A DNA stretch of 64,000 nucleotides. Origin: Paraburkholderia acidisoli (GTDB lineage Bacteria > Pseudomonadota > Gammaproteobacteria > Burkholderiales > Burkholderiaceae). Every line of letters begins with the position of its first letter. Positions within the stretch are counted from its first letter, which is position 1. The stretch lies in the NCBI RefSeq assembly GCF_009789675.1, contig NZ_CP046914.1, positions 1,765,291 through 1,829,290 on the forward strand, in the 5' to 3' direction. Position numbers and translations under genes: made by a program. Shown piece after piece: positions 50,094 through 59,826 of this stretch. Under the pieces are notes generated by a model. That model was not told where the DNA came from and searched no databases. It was given only the letters and a program-made list of their open reading frames with translations.

Positions 50094-51269
50094 ATGAACA
50101 CGATGGCCATTCCCGCCGCAATCGCAGCGATCGAAGAGGAAATGATCGCGCTGCGCCACGAGATCCACGCCCACCCGGAACTGGGCTTCGAGGAATTCGT
50201 GACCGGCGATCTCGTTGCGCAACGGCTCGCGGAGTGGGGTTACGAGGTGCATCGCGGGCTGGGCGGCACCGGCGTCGTCGGCACGCTCAAGGTGGGCGCC
50301 GGCCCGCTGCACCTCGGCTTGCGCGCCGACATGGACGCGCTTCCCATCCACGAAACCACGGGTCTTCCCTGGGAGAGCCGGATCGCGGGCAAGATGCACG
50401 CGTGCGGCCACGACGGTCACACCGCCATGCTGCTGGCCGCCGCGAAGCATCTCGCGCAATCGCGTCAATTCAACGGCACGCTGCACCTGATCTTTCAACC
50501 CGCCGAGGAAGGTCTGGGCGGTGCGAAGCGCATGCTCGAAGAGGGCCTGTTCGAGCGCTTTCCGTGCGACGCCGTGTTCGCCATGCACAACATGCCCGGC
50601 TTTCCCACCGGCAAGCTCGGCTTTCGCGCGGGGCCGTTCATGGCTTCGTCGGATACCGTGGTGATCGACATCGACGGGCGCGGCGGTCACGGCGCGGTGC
50701 CGCACAAGGCCATCGATCCCGTGGTCGTGTGCGCGAACGTGGTGCTGGCGTTGCAAACGATCGTCTCGCGCAACGTGCCGCCGCTCGACATGGCGATCGT
50801 GACCGTGGGCGCGATCCACGCGGGCGAGGCGCCGAACGTGATTCCGCAAACCGCGCAGATGAAACTCTCGGTGCGCGCGTTGCGCCCCGAAGTGCGCGAT
50901 CTGCTGCAGGAGCGCATTACCGCGCTCGTGCATGCGCAGGCGAGCGCCTACGGCGCGACGGCGCGTATCGACTATCAACGCCGCTATCCCGTGCTCGTCA
51001 ACGACGAGGCGATGACGGCCTTCGCGCAGCAGGTGGCGCGCGACTGGCTCGGCGCGGATGGTCTGATCGACGACATGGCGCCGCTCACGGGCAGCGAAGA
51101 TTTCGCGTTCCTGCTGGAGCGTTGCGCGGGCAGTTACTTGATCATCGGCAATGGCGACGGCGAGGGCGGTTGCATGGTGCACAACCCCGGCTACGATTTC
51201 AACGACGATTGCCTCGCCACCGGCGCCGCGTACTGGGTGCAACTCGCCGAGCGCTTCCTGCGCGCCTGA
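50094..51269 (+). CDS. M20 family amidohydrolase (hippurate hydrolase/aminoacylase-like)
   Basis: The 391-aa di-zinc peptidase-family enzyme keeps the metal-binding residues of M20D: ADMDALPI, ACGHDGH (Cys/His), FQPAEEGLGG (Glu pair) and the C-terminal TGSEDFAFL. Such enzymes hydrolyse N-acyl amino acids, such as hippurate or acetylated amino acids, in catabolism. It is followed after 35 nt by a transporter of the MHS family, with which it forms a transport/hydrolysis pair. The regulator is the divergent LysR gene. Confidence 0.93.
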   Translation: MNTMAIPAAIAAIEEEMIALRHEIHAHPELGFEEFVTGDLVAQRLAEWGYEVHRGLGGTGVVGTLKVGAGPLHLGLRADMDALPIHETTGLPWESRIAGKMHACGHDGHTAMLLAAAKHLAQSRQFNGTLHLIFQPAEEGLGGAKRMLEEGLFERFPCDAVFAMHNMPGFPTGKLGFRAGPFMASSDTVVIDIDGRGGHGAVPHKAIDPVVVCANVVLALQTIVSRNVPPLDMAIVTVGAIHAGEAPNVIPQTAQMKLSVRALRPEVRDLLQERITALVHAQASAYGATARIDYQRRYPVLVNDEAMTAFAQQVARDWLGADGLIDDMAPLTGSEDFAFLLERCAGSYLIIGNGDGEGGCMVHNPGYDFNDDCLATGAAYWVQLAERFLRA

Positions 51270-51304
51270 GTTCGCTCCCGAACGACCGAAGAAGGAGACC
51301 CACG

Positions 51305-52630
51305 ATGACCGCCACCACTCTCACGTCGCACAGCGCCGCATCGAACGGCGCCACGCGTCGCTCACGCGCGAAGGCCATCTTCGCGATCACGCTCGGCAAC
51401 GGGCTGGAGTTTTTCGACTTCACGGTCTACAGCTTCTTCGCGTCGATCATCGGCTCGCTGTACTTTCCCGTGCAGGGCTCGCTCAATCAATTGATGCTGG
51501 CCGTGGGCAGTTTCGGCGTGGGTTTCGTGGTGCGGCCGCTCGGCGGCATCGTGATCGGCGCATTCGCCGACCGCGCGGGCCGCAAAGCCGCCATGACGCT
51601 CACGCTGTGGCTCATGGCGCTCGGCTCGGCGCTCATCGCCTTCTCGCCCACCTACAAGCAGATCGGTCTCGCGGCGCCCGCGCTCATTCTGCTCGCGCGC
51701 CTCGTGCAAGGCTTCGCGGTGGGCGGCGAAGTGGGCGCGTCCACTTCGCTGTTGCTCGAATATGCCGACGACCGTTCGCGCGGCTTTTACGGCAGCTGGC
51801 AGTTCGTGAGCCAGGGCCTCAACACGGTTTGCGGCGCGTTGATCGGCGTCACGCTTTCTTCGCTGCTTTCGCCCGGCGCGCTCGAAAGCTGGGGCTGGCG
51901 CGTCCCGTTCGTGATCGGCATGCTCGTGGTGCCGGTGGGCGTGTATATCCGCCGCCATCTCGACGAAACGCTCGTGCATCCCGAACCCGTGGAGGGCGCG
52001 GCCGCGGTGGCCGACGTCGCTCGTCCCGTGCGCGAGATCGTCTCGCGGCATCGCAAGGCGCTGGTGGCGGGCATTGTCACGACCATCGGCGGCACGGCGG
52101 CGAACTACATCGTGCTGTTCTACATGTCCACCTATGCGATCAAGATTCTCGGCTTGCCGATGTCGGTGGGCATGAGCGCGGCGCTGGTCGCGGCGCTCGT
52201 CACGGCGCTCTGCTCGCCGTTCGCGGGCATGCTCTCCGACCGGCTCGGGCGCAAGTGGGTGATGGGCTTGTCGCGCGTCGCGCTGATCGCGGTGATCTAC
52301 CCGGCGTTCATGGTGATTCATGCTTCGCCGAACGTGACCACGGTGCTCGCCGTGGTGGCCGTGCTCGGCGCGATCGTCGCGTTCACGGCGGTGCCCAACA
52401 TCGTCATGCTGCCCGAGCTGTTTCCGCAGCGTATCCGGGTCACGGGCATGTCGATCGTCTATTGCGTGGGCGTGTCGATCTTCGGTGGCTTCGCGCAGTT
52501 CTTCGCCACGTGGCTCATCAAGCTGCTCGACAATCCGCTGGCGCCCGCGTGGTATCTGATCGGTTGCGGCGCGGTCTCGCTGCTGGCGTTGCCGCTGATT
52601 CGCGAACCGGCGGGACGTCCGCTCGACTGA
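51305..52630 (+). CDS. MHS-family MFS transporter
   Basis: The 441-aa metabolite:H+ symporter has the family N-terminus LGNGLEFFDFTVYSFFASIIG, motif A GAFADRAGRKAAM and the late VPNIVMLPELFPQRIRVTGMSIVY segment. An AAGGAGA ribosome-binding site precedes the ATG at 51305. It probably imports the substrate of the M20 hydrolase upstream. Unlike the remnant at 41025, this copy is intact. A strong terminator follows. Confidence 0.92.
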   Translation: MTATTLTSHSAASNGATRRSRAKAIFAITLGNGLEFFDFTVYSFFASIIGSLYFPVQGSLNQLMLAVGSFGVGFVVRPLGGIVIGAFADRAGRKAAMTLTLWLMALGSALIAFSPTYKQIGLAAPALILLARLVQGFAVGGEVGASTSLLLEYADDRSRGFYGSWQFVSQGLNTVCGALIGVTLSSLLSPGALESWGWRVPFVIGMLVVPVGVYIRRHLDETLVHPEPVEGAAAVADVARPVREIVSRHRKALVAGIVTTIGGTAANYIVLFYMSTYAIKILGLPMSVGMSAALVAALVTALCSPFAGMLSDRLGRKWVMGLSRVALIAVIYPAFMVIHASPNVTTVLAVVAVLGAIVAFTAVPNIVMLPELFPQRIRVTGMSIVYCVGVSIFGGFAQFFATWLIKLLDNPLAPAWYLIGCGAVSLLALPLIREPAGRPLD

Positions 52631-52655
52631 CCGGCGCAGTTGGCCATTCCTGTCA

Positions 52656-52702
52656 CGCGGTGCGTGCGCTATGCCGTTTTAGCGCGCGCACCGCGTTTTT
52701 TT
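52656..52702 (+). terminator. Strong Rho-independent terminator of the M20-MHS operon
   Basis: CGCGGTGCGTGCGCTA (52656-52671) pairs with TAGCGCGCGCACCGCG (52680-52695), one mismatch, followed by T7 (52696-52702). Confidence 0.92.
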
Positions 52703-52738
52703 ATGGGGCGTTGATACCGGGCTTTCTAGAATGAGCGC

Positions 52739-53116
52739 ATGTCCAACTCGTGCGCGCCCAACTTCATGACGTCGATTGTTTCGCCACGCGTGCCGTCCGC
52801 CGCAAGCCGCTCACGCGCGGCGCAGCGCCCATTACTGACCGGGCGTGCGCCCGTTCGACCCAACGCGCAAGCGGTGACGGTGCAACTCGTCGTGCGCGTG
52901 CCCACGCGCGACGCCCAGCTCGCGCGCTGCACGCTGCACGGTTTGCTCGGTGCGGCGCTCGGCGTGCATACGATCGATATCGACCGGCGTTGCGGTCTCG
53001 CCTGTCTGCACGTCGAACTCGAGCGCCGCCGCGTCGCCGAAGCCATGGCGCTGCTCATGCGCACGCTGTCGTACGCCGAATTCGGCCGGATCCGCCAACT
53101 CGATCGCCGGGTCTGA
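52739..53116 (+). CDS. Hypothetical protein with a possible ACT-like fold
   Basis: The 125-aa protein has a low-complexity N-terminus (residues 1-40) and a compact C-terminal half with alternating strands and helices (VTVQLVVRVPTRDAQLARCTLHGLLG ... GLACLHVELERRRVAEAMALLMRTLSYAEF), which recalls ACT-type ligand-binding domains. This is only an impression. The start is uncertain, with further in-frame ATGs near the N-terminus. No neighbour suggests a role. Confidence 0.55.
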   Translation: MSNSCAPNFMTSIVSPRVPSAASRSRAAQRPLLTGRAPVRPNAQAVTVQLVVRVPTRDAQLARCTLHGLLGAALGVHTIDIDRRCGLACLHVELERRRVAEAMALLMRTLSYAEFGRIRQLDRRV

Positions 53117-53519
53117 CGGATTTTCGGACGGGCTCTTGTTGCGCCTTCGCGAGGCATCTCCGTATCGCGACGACTGCGTCAATACACGCCGATCTCAACT
53201 TTGTCTGCCCGCAAAAAGCGTTCAGGTTTTTCCTGGAATTAACTTTTCTTCGCTAACCTCGGCGTCCTGCAAAAAATCGCGGACGTTAGCGAACGACATC
53301 ATCGGAATTTGTTTCGAGGAACGAAATAAATTCGTCGATCATTCAACGATCGGGATGGCAATTCGCGCGCATCCGCTCGACTCATCACATTCGATCTGCA
53401 CGGTCTGGAAAAACAGTAGTATTCATTGCGAGCGCCAGTCGGTCTCACGCGTGACGAATCAGCGCGTGAACGATTCGGGTACGCCGGTCCAGCGCAGATC
53501 GTCGATAACGGAGAACAGC
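53117..53519. other. Long leader upstream of the RND operon
   Basis: These 403 bases contain no supported gene. They are AT-richer than the flanking genes. A long inverted repeat, TTCGCTAAC (53249-53257) with GTTAGCGAA (53285-53293), includes an inner CGTCC/GGACG pair (53263-53267 / 53281-53285). No regulator gene is adjacent. The operon promoter and its control site should lie here. Confidence 0.5.
53249..53293 (+). promoter_or_regulatory. Inverted repeat in the RND operon leader
   Basis: TTCGCTAAC and GTTAGCGAA are perfect 9-bp inverted copies around a 27-nt spacer, with an inner 5-bp stem sharing a base. It could be a repressor operator or an mRNA hairpin. It is about 230 nt before the adaptor's ATG at 53520. 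Confidence 0.5.
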
Positions 53520-55160
53520 ATGACACGCGTAATTCGGCTTGCCCGTTTGTGCCTGTCGTTGGGGTTGCTGGCGGCACTCTTCGGTTGCCATGAAAACAAA
53601 CCTGCCGCATCGGCGCCACCGCCCGCGAACGTCGACGTGATCGACGTGGCATTGCGCGACGTGCCCGTGGTCTACGAATACGTCGGGCAAACCGAGAGTT
53701 CGCAGCAGGTCGAAATTCGCGCGCGCGTGAATGGCTTCCTCGAAAAGCGCGTTTATCAGGAGGGCACGTTGGTTCATCAGGGCGATGTCCTGTTCGTGAT
53801 GGACCGCAAGCCTTATCAGGCCGCGCTCGACGCTGCGCAGGCCGAATACGCGCAGCAAAAGGCGCGGCTCGACACGGCGCAGGCCAATCTCAACCGCGTG
53901 CGTCCGCTGGTCGCGAAGAACGCGTTGAGCCAGAAGGATCTCGACGATTCGGTCGGCCAGCAGCAAGCCGCCGCCGCCGCGCTCGAACAGGCGCGCGCGA
54001 ACGTCACGAGCGCGTCGCTCAATCTCGGCTATACGACCATCACCTCGCCGGTCACGGGTTTGTCGAGCTTCGCGAAGAAGCAGGACGGCTCGTATATCGA
54101 CGCGAGCAACAGCCTGCTCACCTATGTGGCGAAGCTCGATCCCATGTGGATCAACTTCTCGCTCTCCGAAAACGAAATGCTCGATCTGCGCACGCAAACG
54201 CGCAACGGCACGCTCAAGCTGCCGCAGGTGGGCCAGCTCGAAGCCGTGATCGTGCTTGCAGACGGCAGCACGTATCCGCAGCGCGGCCATATCGCGTTCA
54301 CCGACGCCGCGCTCAGTTCGGAAACCGGCACGTATCTGATTCGCGCGGAGGTGCCCAATCCCAACGGCGCGTTGCGGCCGGGCCAGTTCGTGCGCATCAA
54401 GCTGCTGGGCGCGGAGCGCGCGGCGGCGGTCGCGGTGCCGCAGGAGGCCGTGCAGCAGGGGCCGCGCGGCGCGTACGTGTGGACCGTCGATAAGGACAGC
54501 AAAGCACAGCAGCGTTCCGTCGAAACGGGGCAATGGAATGGCAACGACTGGGTGATCCAGTCGGGCTTGCACCCGGGCGATCGCGTGATCGTCGACAACA
54601 CGTTGCGGCTCATGCCGGGCGCGCCCGTCAAGGCCAATGTGGTGGCGACGAAGCCGGCCAGCGTGAATCTGGGCGAGGGCGCCGATGGTGGCGGCGCGGG
54701 TGGTGGAGCGAGCGGTGGAGCGAGCGGCGATGCGAGCGGTGGCGCAAACGGCGGTGCCAATCAAGGCGCGGCCACGAACGGCGCGCAAGCCAACGCGGCG
54801 AATGCAGGCCGCGCAGCGAAACCGCAGTCGCACGCCACGCAAACCGCGCTCTATTTCGCCACCGGCAGCGCCAGCCTTGACGCGCGCTCGGCGGATGCGC
54901 TCGCGGCCGTCGCGCGCCGTCTCGCCGGCACGCCCGATGCGCGCGTGGTGATCTCGGGTTATGCCGATTCGAGCGGCTCCTATGCGGCCAACGAACGTCT
55001 CGCGCATGCTCGCGCGAACACGGTGCGGTCGGCGTTGATCGTCGCGGGCGTGCCCGACGCGCACATCGAGATGCGCAAACCCACGCGCGTCGTGGCGAAC
55101 GATCCGCCCGACAAATCGCGCCGCGTGGACGTCTCGTTTGCGGCCGCCGCGGGAGGCTGA
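53520..55160 (+). CDS. RND efflux periplasmic adaptor lipoprotein with C-terminal OmpA-like domain
   Basis: The 546-aa membrane-fusion protein has a lipoprotein signal with Cys23 (LAALFGC). Residues about 38-375 form the AcrA/MexA-like adaptor (barrel-sandwich and coiled coil, with VEIRARVNGFLEKRVYQEG and PGQFVRIKL). A Gly/Ala/Ser/Asn-rich linker (385-435) leads to an OmpA-like peptidoglycan-binding domain (442-540): ISGYADSSGSYAANERLAHARANTV contains Asp483 and Arg498, 15 residues apart as in diaminopimelate-binding OmpA domains, and SRRVDV follows. It is the first gene of an operon with pump and outer-membrane factor. ATG 53520 follows a GGAGAACAGC ribosome-binding site. Confidence 0.9.
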   Translation: MTRVIRLARLCLSLGLLAALFGCHENKPAASAPPPANVDVIDVALRDVPVVYEYVGQTESSQQVEIRARVNGFLEKRVYQEGTLVHQGDVLFVMDRKPYQAALDAAQAEYAQQKARLDTAQANLNRVRPLVAKNALSQKDLDDSVGQQQAAAAALEQARANVTSASLNLGYTTITSPVTGLSSFAKKQDGSYIDASNSLLTYVAKLDPMWINFSLSENEMLDLRTQTRNGTLKLPQVGQLEAVIVLADGSTYPQRGHIAFTDAALSSETGTYLIRAEVPNPNGALRPGQFVRIKLLGAERAAAVAVPQEAVQQGPRGAYVWTVDKDSKAQQRSVETGQWNGNDWVIQSGLHPGDRVIVDNTLRLMPGAPVKANVVATKPASVNLGEGADGGGAGGGASGGASGDASGGANGGANQGAATNGAQANAANAGRAAKPQSHATQTALYFATGSASLDARSADALAAVARRLAGTPDARVVISGYADSSGSYAANERLAHARANTVRSALIVAGVPDAHIEMRKPTRVVANDPPDKSRRVDVSFAAAAGG

Positions 55161-55163
55161 GCG

Positions 55164-58100
55164 ATGAAGTTCTCCCACTTCTTTATCGACCGGCCGATTT
55201 TTGCGTCCGTCGTGTCGATCGTGCTCGTCGTCGCGGGTCTCGTGGCGATGTTCAATCTGCCGATCGCGCAGTTCCCCGACATCGCGCCGCCCACCATCAC
55301 CGTGAGCGCGACGTATCCGGGTGCGAGCGCCGACATCGTCGCGCAGAACGTGGCCGCGCCCATCGAGCAGCAGGTCAACGGCGCGGACAACATGATGTAC
55401 ATGAACTCGTCGAGCTCTTCCACCGGCAACATGTCGCTCACCGTGTACTTCGATATTGGCACGGACCCGTCGCTCGCGCAGGTGGACGTGCAGAACCGCG
55501 TGAATCTCGCGCTGCCCACGCTGCCCGACGCGGTCACGGCGCAGGGCGTGTCCGTGCAGAAGCGCTCCTCGGCGTTCATGATGGTGATCGCGATCTATTC
55601 GCCCGATAACGCCTACGATCAGGCCTACGTGGCGAACTACGCGAACGTGTACGTGCTCGACGCGCTCAAGCGCATTCCGGGCGCGAACCAGGCGTCGATC
55701 TTCGGTTCCGCCGACTACGCCATGCGCATCTGGCTCAAGCCCGATCGCATGGCCAAGCTCGGCATTACCGTGGCCGACGTGCAGAACGCCATCAGTCAGC
55801 AAAATCAGCAGTTTTCGGCGGGCCGTCTCGGCCAGTCGCCCACCACCTCGCCGGTGCAGCAGACCTTTCCGGTGGCCACCAAAGGCCGCATGACCGAGCC
55901 CGCCGACTTCGACAATGTCATCCTGCGCGCCGCCTCGGGCGACGCCGCGATCGTGCGCATCAAGGACATCGGCCACGCGGAACTCGGCGCGAAAGACTAC
56001 TCGTTGCGCGGCCGCTACAACGGCAAGACCGCCACGCTGATCGCCGTGTATCAGCAGCCTGGCGCGAATGCGTTGCAAGTGGCGAAGCAGGTCAAGCAAA
56101 CGCTCGAGCAATTGCAAAAGAGCTTCCCGCCGGGGCTCAAATACGAAGTCGCGCTCGACACGACCGAGTTCGTGAGCGAGTCGATCGGCGAAGTCATCCA
56201 TACGCTGCGCGACGCGGTGATCCTCGTCATCCTCGTCGTGTTCGTGTTCCTGCAAAGCTTCCGCGCGACGCTCGTGCCGATTCTCGCGGTGCCCGTGTCG
56301 ATCATCGGCGCGTTCATCGGCATGATGGCGTTCGGCTTCTCCATCAACATGCTCACGCTGTTCGGCATGGTGCTCGCGATCGGTATCGTGGTGGACGACG
56401 CCATCGTCGTGATCGAAAACGTCGAGCGCAACATGAGCGAGTTCGGTCTCGCGCCGAAGGAGGCGGCCAAGCGCGCCATGGACGAAGTAAGCGGGCCGGT
56501 GGTCGCCATCGTGCTCGTGCTGCTCGCGGTGTTCATTCCCGTGGCGTTTCTTTCGGGCATCACGGGGCAGTTGTACAAGCAGTTCGCCGTGACGATCGCG
56601 GTCTCGGTCGTGCTCTCGGGCATTGTCGCGCTCACGCTGTCGCCCGCACTCGCGGCCATTCTGCTCAAACCGGGCGAGCAGAAGAAGAATCGCTTTTTCC
56701 GCTGGTTCAACGATAAGTTCGAACGTCTTACGGAGGGCTACGGAAGCTGGGTGCAGAGCGCGATACGCCGCGTGGTGCTTTCCATCGGTTTGATCGTCGT
56801 GATGATGATCGCCACGGGCGGGCTGTTCAAGCACATTCCTTCGTCGTTCCTGCCGGTGGAGGATCAGGGTTATCTGCTCGGCGCCGTGGTGCTGCCCGAC
56901 GCGGCCAGTCTCGACCGCACGGGCGAAGTCTCGAAGCGCGCGGAGGACTGGTTCGCGAAGCAGCCCGCCGTGAGTTCGGTGGCGGCGCCTATCGGCTATA
57001 GCCTGATCGACTCGCAGTACAAGGCGAACGCGGGCACGCTCTTCATTACGCTGAAAGGCTTCAAGGACCGTGGCGCGAACGGCACCGCGCAAGACCTGAT
57101 TCGCGACGCGCAAAAGGCCTTCGCGAGCTTCAAGGACGGCGTGGTTGTGCCGGTCAATCCGCCTTCCATTCCGGGTCTCGGCACCACGGGAGGTTTCGAA
57201 TTCTGGCTGCAAAGTACGGGCGACGGCAATTACCAGCAACTCGAAGACAAGGTGCGCCAGTTCATTGCGAAAGCGCGGCAAAACCCGGCGTTGCGCGGCG
57301 TGAATTCGACCATCAACACGCACTCGCGCCAGTTGCTGGTGGAAGTGGATCGCGAGCGCGCGGAAACGCTGGGTGTGCCGGTTCAGGACGTTTATTCTGC
57401 ACTCCAGACCATGTTCGGGTCGTCGTACGTGAGTCAGTTCCCGAAGGGTAGCCGCCTGTTCCAGGTGATCGTGCAAGCCGAGCCGCAATATCGCACGAGC
57501 CCGGAAGACATTCAGCAGCTTTACGTGCGTAACCGCAGCGGCGACATGGTGCCGATCAAGGCGGTGACCACGTTCCGCTTCGTGCCGGGCCCCGACATCG
57601 TGAATCGCTTCAACAACTTCCCGGCCGCGAAGATCATCGGCGACGCCGCGCCGGGGCATAGCTCGGGCGAAGCCATCGCCGCCATGGAGCAGATCGCGAA
57701 CGAAACGCTCGGCGAAGGCTACAGCTTTTCGTGGAGCGGGCAGGCGTTCGAGGAAAAGAAGGCCGGCTCGACCGCGGCGCTCGTGTTCGCGTTCGCCTTG
57801 CTGATGGTGTTCCTCATTCTCGCGGCGCAGTACGAGAAATGGTCGCTGCCGATCGGCGTGCTGCTCGCGGTGCCGTTCGCGCTATTCGGCGCGCTCGTCG
57901 GCATCTTCATACGCGGCATGGAAAACGACGTGTATTTCCAGATCGGGTTGACGGTGCTGATCGCGTTGGCCGCGAAGAACGCCATTCTGATCTTCGAATT
58001 CGCGGTGGAAATGCGCGAGAAAGAAGCGCTTTCGCCGTACGAAGCCGCGCTGCGCGCCGCGAAGTTGCGCTTGCGGCCGATCATCATGACGTCGCTCGCG

Positions 58101-58334
58101 TTCATTCTCGGTTGCGTGCCGCTGGCGATCGCGAGCGGCGCGTCGGCGGCGAGCCGGCGTTCGCTGGGCACGGGCGTGATCTTCGGCATGCTGGGTGCGA
58201 CGCTCATCGCGCTGTTCTTCATTCCGATGTTCTTCTGGGGGCTCGAAACGCTGTCGTCGCGCAAGAAGAAGGCGGCGGCCGCCGCGCCGCCCGCGGGCAC
58301 GCCGCCCGCGCTGCCGCCTTCGCAGGAGGGCTGA
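55164..58334 (+). CDS. RND efflux inner-membrane pump (AcrB/MexB-type, HAE1)
   Basis: The 1056-aa proton-driven drug pump has 12 helices expected and the RND proton-relay residues: Asp411-Asp412 in GIVVDDAIVVIENVERNM and Lys938 in LAAKNAILIFEFAVEM. The N-terminus MKFSHFFIDRPIFASVVSIVL is typical of HAE1 pumps. It begins 3 nt after the adaptor stop and is followed after 4 nt by the outer-membrane factor. Its substrates, usually hydrophobic antibiotics, biocides or solvents, are not predictable. Confidence 0.95.
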   Translation: MKFSHFFIDRPIFASVVSIVLVVAGLVAMFNLPIAQFPDIAPPTITVSATYPGASADIVAQNVAAPIEQQVNGADNMMYMNSSSSSTGNMSLTVYFDIGTDPSLAQVDVQNRVNLALPTLPDAVTAQGVSVQKRSSAFMMVIAIYSPDNAYDQAYVANYANVYVLDALKRIPGANQASIFGSADYAMRIWLKPDRMAKLGITVADVQNAISQQNQQFSAGRLGQSPTTSPVQQTFPVATKGRMTEPADFDNVILRAASGDAAIVRIKDIGHAELGAKDYSLRGRYNGKTATLIAVYQQPGANALQVAKQVKQTLEQLQKSFPPGLKYEVALDTTEFVSESIGEVIHTLRDAVILVILVVFVFLQSFRATLVPILAVPVSIIGAFIGMMAFGFSINMLTLFGMVLAIGIVVDDAIVVIENVERNMSEFGLAPKEAAKRAMDEVSGPVVAIVLVLLAVFIPVAFLSGITGQLYKQFAVTIAVSVVLSGIVALTLSPALAAILLKPGEQKKNRFFRWFNDKFERLTEGYGSWVQSAIRRVVLSIGLIVVMMIATGGLFKHIPSSFLPVEDQGYLLGAVVLPDAASLDRTGEVSKRAEDWFAKQPAVSSVAAPIGYSLIDSQYKANAGTLFITLKGFKDRGANGTAQDLIRDAQKAFASFKDGVVVPVNPPSIPGLGTTGGFEFWLQSTGDGNYQQLEDKVRQFIAKARQNPALRGVNSTINTHSRQLLVEVDRERAETLGVPVQDVYSALQTMFGSSYVSQFPKGSRLFQVIVQAEPQYRTSPEDIQQLYVRNRSGDMVPIKAVTTFRFVPGPDIVNRFNNFPAAKIIGDAAPGHSSGEAIAAMEQIANETLGEGYSFSWSGQAFEEKKAGSTAALVFAFALLMVFLILAAQYEKWSLPIGVLLAVPFALFGALVGIFIRGMENDVYFQIGLTVLIALAAKNAILIFEFAVEMREKEALSPYEAALRAAKLRLRPIIMTSLAFILGCVPLAIASGASAASRRSLGTGVIFGMLGATLIALFFIPMFFWGLETLSSRKKKAAAAAPPAGTPPALPPSQEG

Positions 58335-58338
58335 CGCG

Positions 58339-59826
58339 ATGAAGACACTCTGGCATCGCACATGGCGTCCCGTCGCGCTGGCCGTGGCAGGCGTGACCCT
58401 CGTCATGCTCGCCGGCTGCGCGGTCGGCCCCGACTATCGTCGGCCCGCGGTTGAAACGCCCTCGTCGTATCGCTACGCCTCGCCGCAAGCCGAGGCCGTG
58501 GACACCTCGCTCGACTGGTGGACCCAGTTCAACGACCCCGTGCTGAACGATCTCATCGCGAAGGCGCTCGCGCAGAACAAGGATCTGGCGATCGCGGCGG
58601 CGCGCGTCGAGGAGTATTACGGGCGCTACGTGGTCACGCGGGCCGGTCTCTTTCCGCAGGTGGGCGCGAACTTCGGCGCGTCGCGCAGCCGCGGCGTGCC
58701 CGCGCCGGGTTATCCGCCCGCGGTCGGCAATCAGGTGCAGCTGAACGGCACGGTCGCGTGGGAACTCGACCTGTTTGGCCGCTTGCGCCGCTTGACGGAA
58801 GCCGCGCGCGCCGACTATCTGGGCACCCAGGCCGCGCAGCAGGCCACGCGCATCGCCATCATCGCGAACGTGGCCACTTCGTATCTGCAACTGCGCGATT
58901 TCGACAACCAGTTGCTGATCGCCCAGGCCACGCTCGAAAGCCGCAAGAGCGCCGTCGACCTGTTCGAGGAGCGCTTTGGCGGCGGCGTGGTGTCGAAGCT
59001 GCAACTGAGTCAGGCGCACTCGGAATACGAGTCGGCGCAGGCTTCGGTATTTGCGATCCAGCAGCAGATCGCGCAGCAGGAAGACGCGCTCTCATTGCTG
59101 CTCGGTCAGAATCCGGGGCCCATTCCGCGTGGCAAGTCGATCACCCAGTTGAGCGCGCCCGCGATTCCTGCCGGGCTGCCTTCGTCGCTGATCGAACGGC
59201 GCCCCGACATTCTTCAGGCCGAGCAGGCGCTGGTGGCGGCGAACGCGTCGATTGGCGCGGCGCGCGCGCAGTATTTCCCGCAGATCTCGCTTACGGGCCT
59301 GTTCGGCGCGGCGAGCACGGCGCTCTCCGGTTTGTGGACCGGCCCGGCGCGCGTCTGGTCGTTCGCGGGCGCGATCTCGCAGCCGATCTTCGAAGGCGGG
59401 GCGATCGCCGGTTCGGTGCATCAGGCCGAGGCGGTGCAGCAGGAGGCGCTGTTCAGCTATCAGCAGACCATCCAGCAGGCGTTCGCCGATGTCGAGAACG
59501 CGCTGGTGGGCGTGGCGCGCACGCGCGATCAACTCGATGCGACCACGCGCCAGGTGGCGGCGCTCGGCGAGTATTCGTCGCTGTCGCGCGATCTCTACGA
59601 GGGCGGCTACACGAGCTATCTCGAAGTGCTCGACGCCGAGCGCAGTCTGTTCGCGGCGCAGTTGCAGCAGTCGGCGTTGCAGGATCAGCAGCTCGCGCAG
59701 ATCGTCAATCTGTACAAGGCGCTCGGTTATGGCTGGACGCCCGCGCAAGGCAACGCGCCGCCGGGCACCCAGCCCGATCCCGCGCAAACGCCCACGGCGG
59801 CCGGTGCCAGGCCGCCGCAATCGTAG
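58339..59826 (+). CDS. RND efflux outer-membrane factor (NodT/OprM family lipoprotein)
   Basis: The 495-aa TolC-like outer-membrane channel is a lipoprotein: signal with lipobox LAGC (Cys at about residue 27) then AVGPDYRRPAV, the NodT opening. Repeats of the OEP (outer-membrane efflux) domain follow, with the end-of-helix GYTSYLEVLDAERSLF motif. It completes the tripartite pump. The C-terminus is Pro/Ala-rich (ALGYGWTPAQGNAPPG...). GGAGGG lies upstream of ATG 58339. Confidence 0.93.
   Translation: MKTLWHRTWRPVALAVAGVTLVMLAGCAVGPDYRRPAVETPSSYRYASPQAEAVDTSLDWWTQFNDPVLNDLIAKALAQNKDLAIAAARVEEYYGRYVVTRAGLFPQVGANFGASRSRGVPAPGYPPAVGNQVQLNGTVAWELDLFGRLRRLTEAARADYLGTQAAQQATRIAIIANVATSYLQLRDFDNQLLIAQATLESRKSAVDLFEERFGGGVVSKLQLSQAHSEYESAQASVFAIQQQIAQQEDALSLLLGQNPGPIPRGKSITQLSAPAIPAGLPSSLIERRPDILQAEQALVAANASIGAARAQYFPQISLTGLFGAASTALSGLWTGPARVWSFAGAISQPIFEGGAIAGSVHQAEAVQQEALFSYQQTIQQAFADVENALVGVARTRDQLDATTRQVAALGEYSSLSRDLYEGGYTSYLEVLDAERSLFAAQLQQSALQDQQLAQIVNLYKALGYGWTPAQGNAPPGTQPDPAQTPTAAGARPPQS

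Noticed and set aside
53445..57659. A 1404-codon open frame on the minus strand
   Set aside because: It lies antisense to the RND adaptor and pump genes, is a by-product of their high third-position GC, has no family features and is rich in Arg/His.
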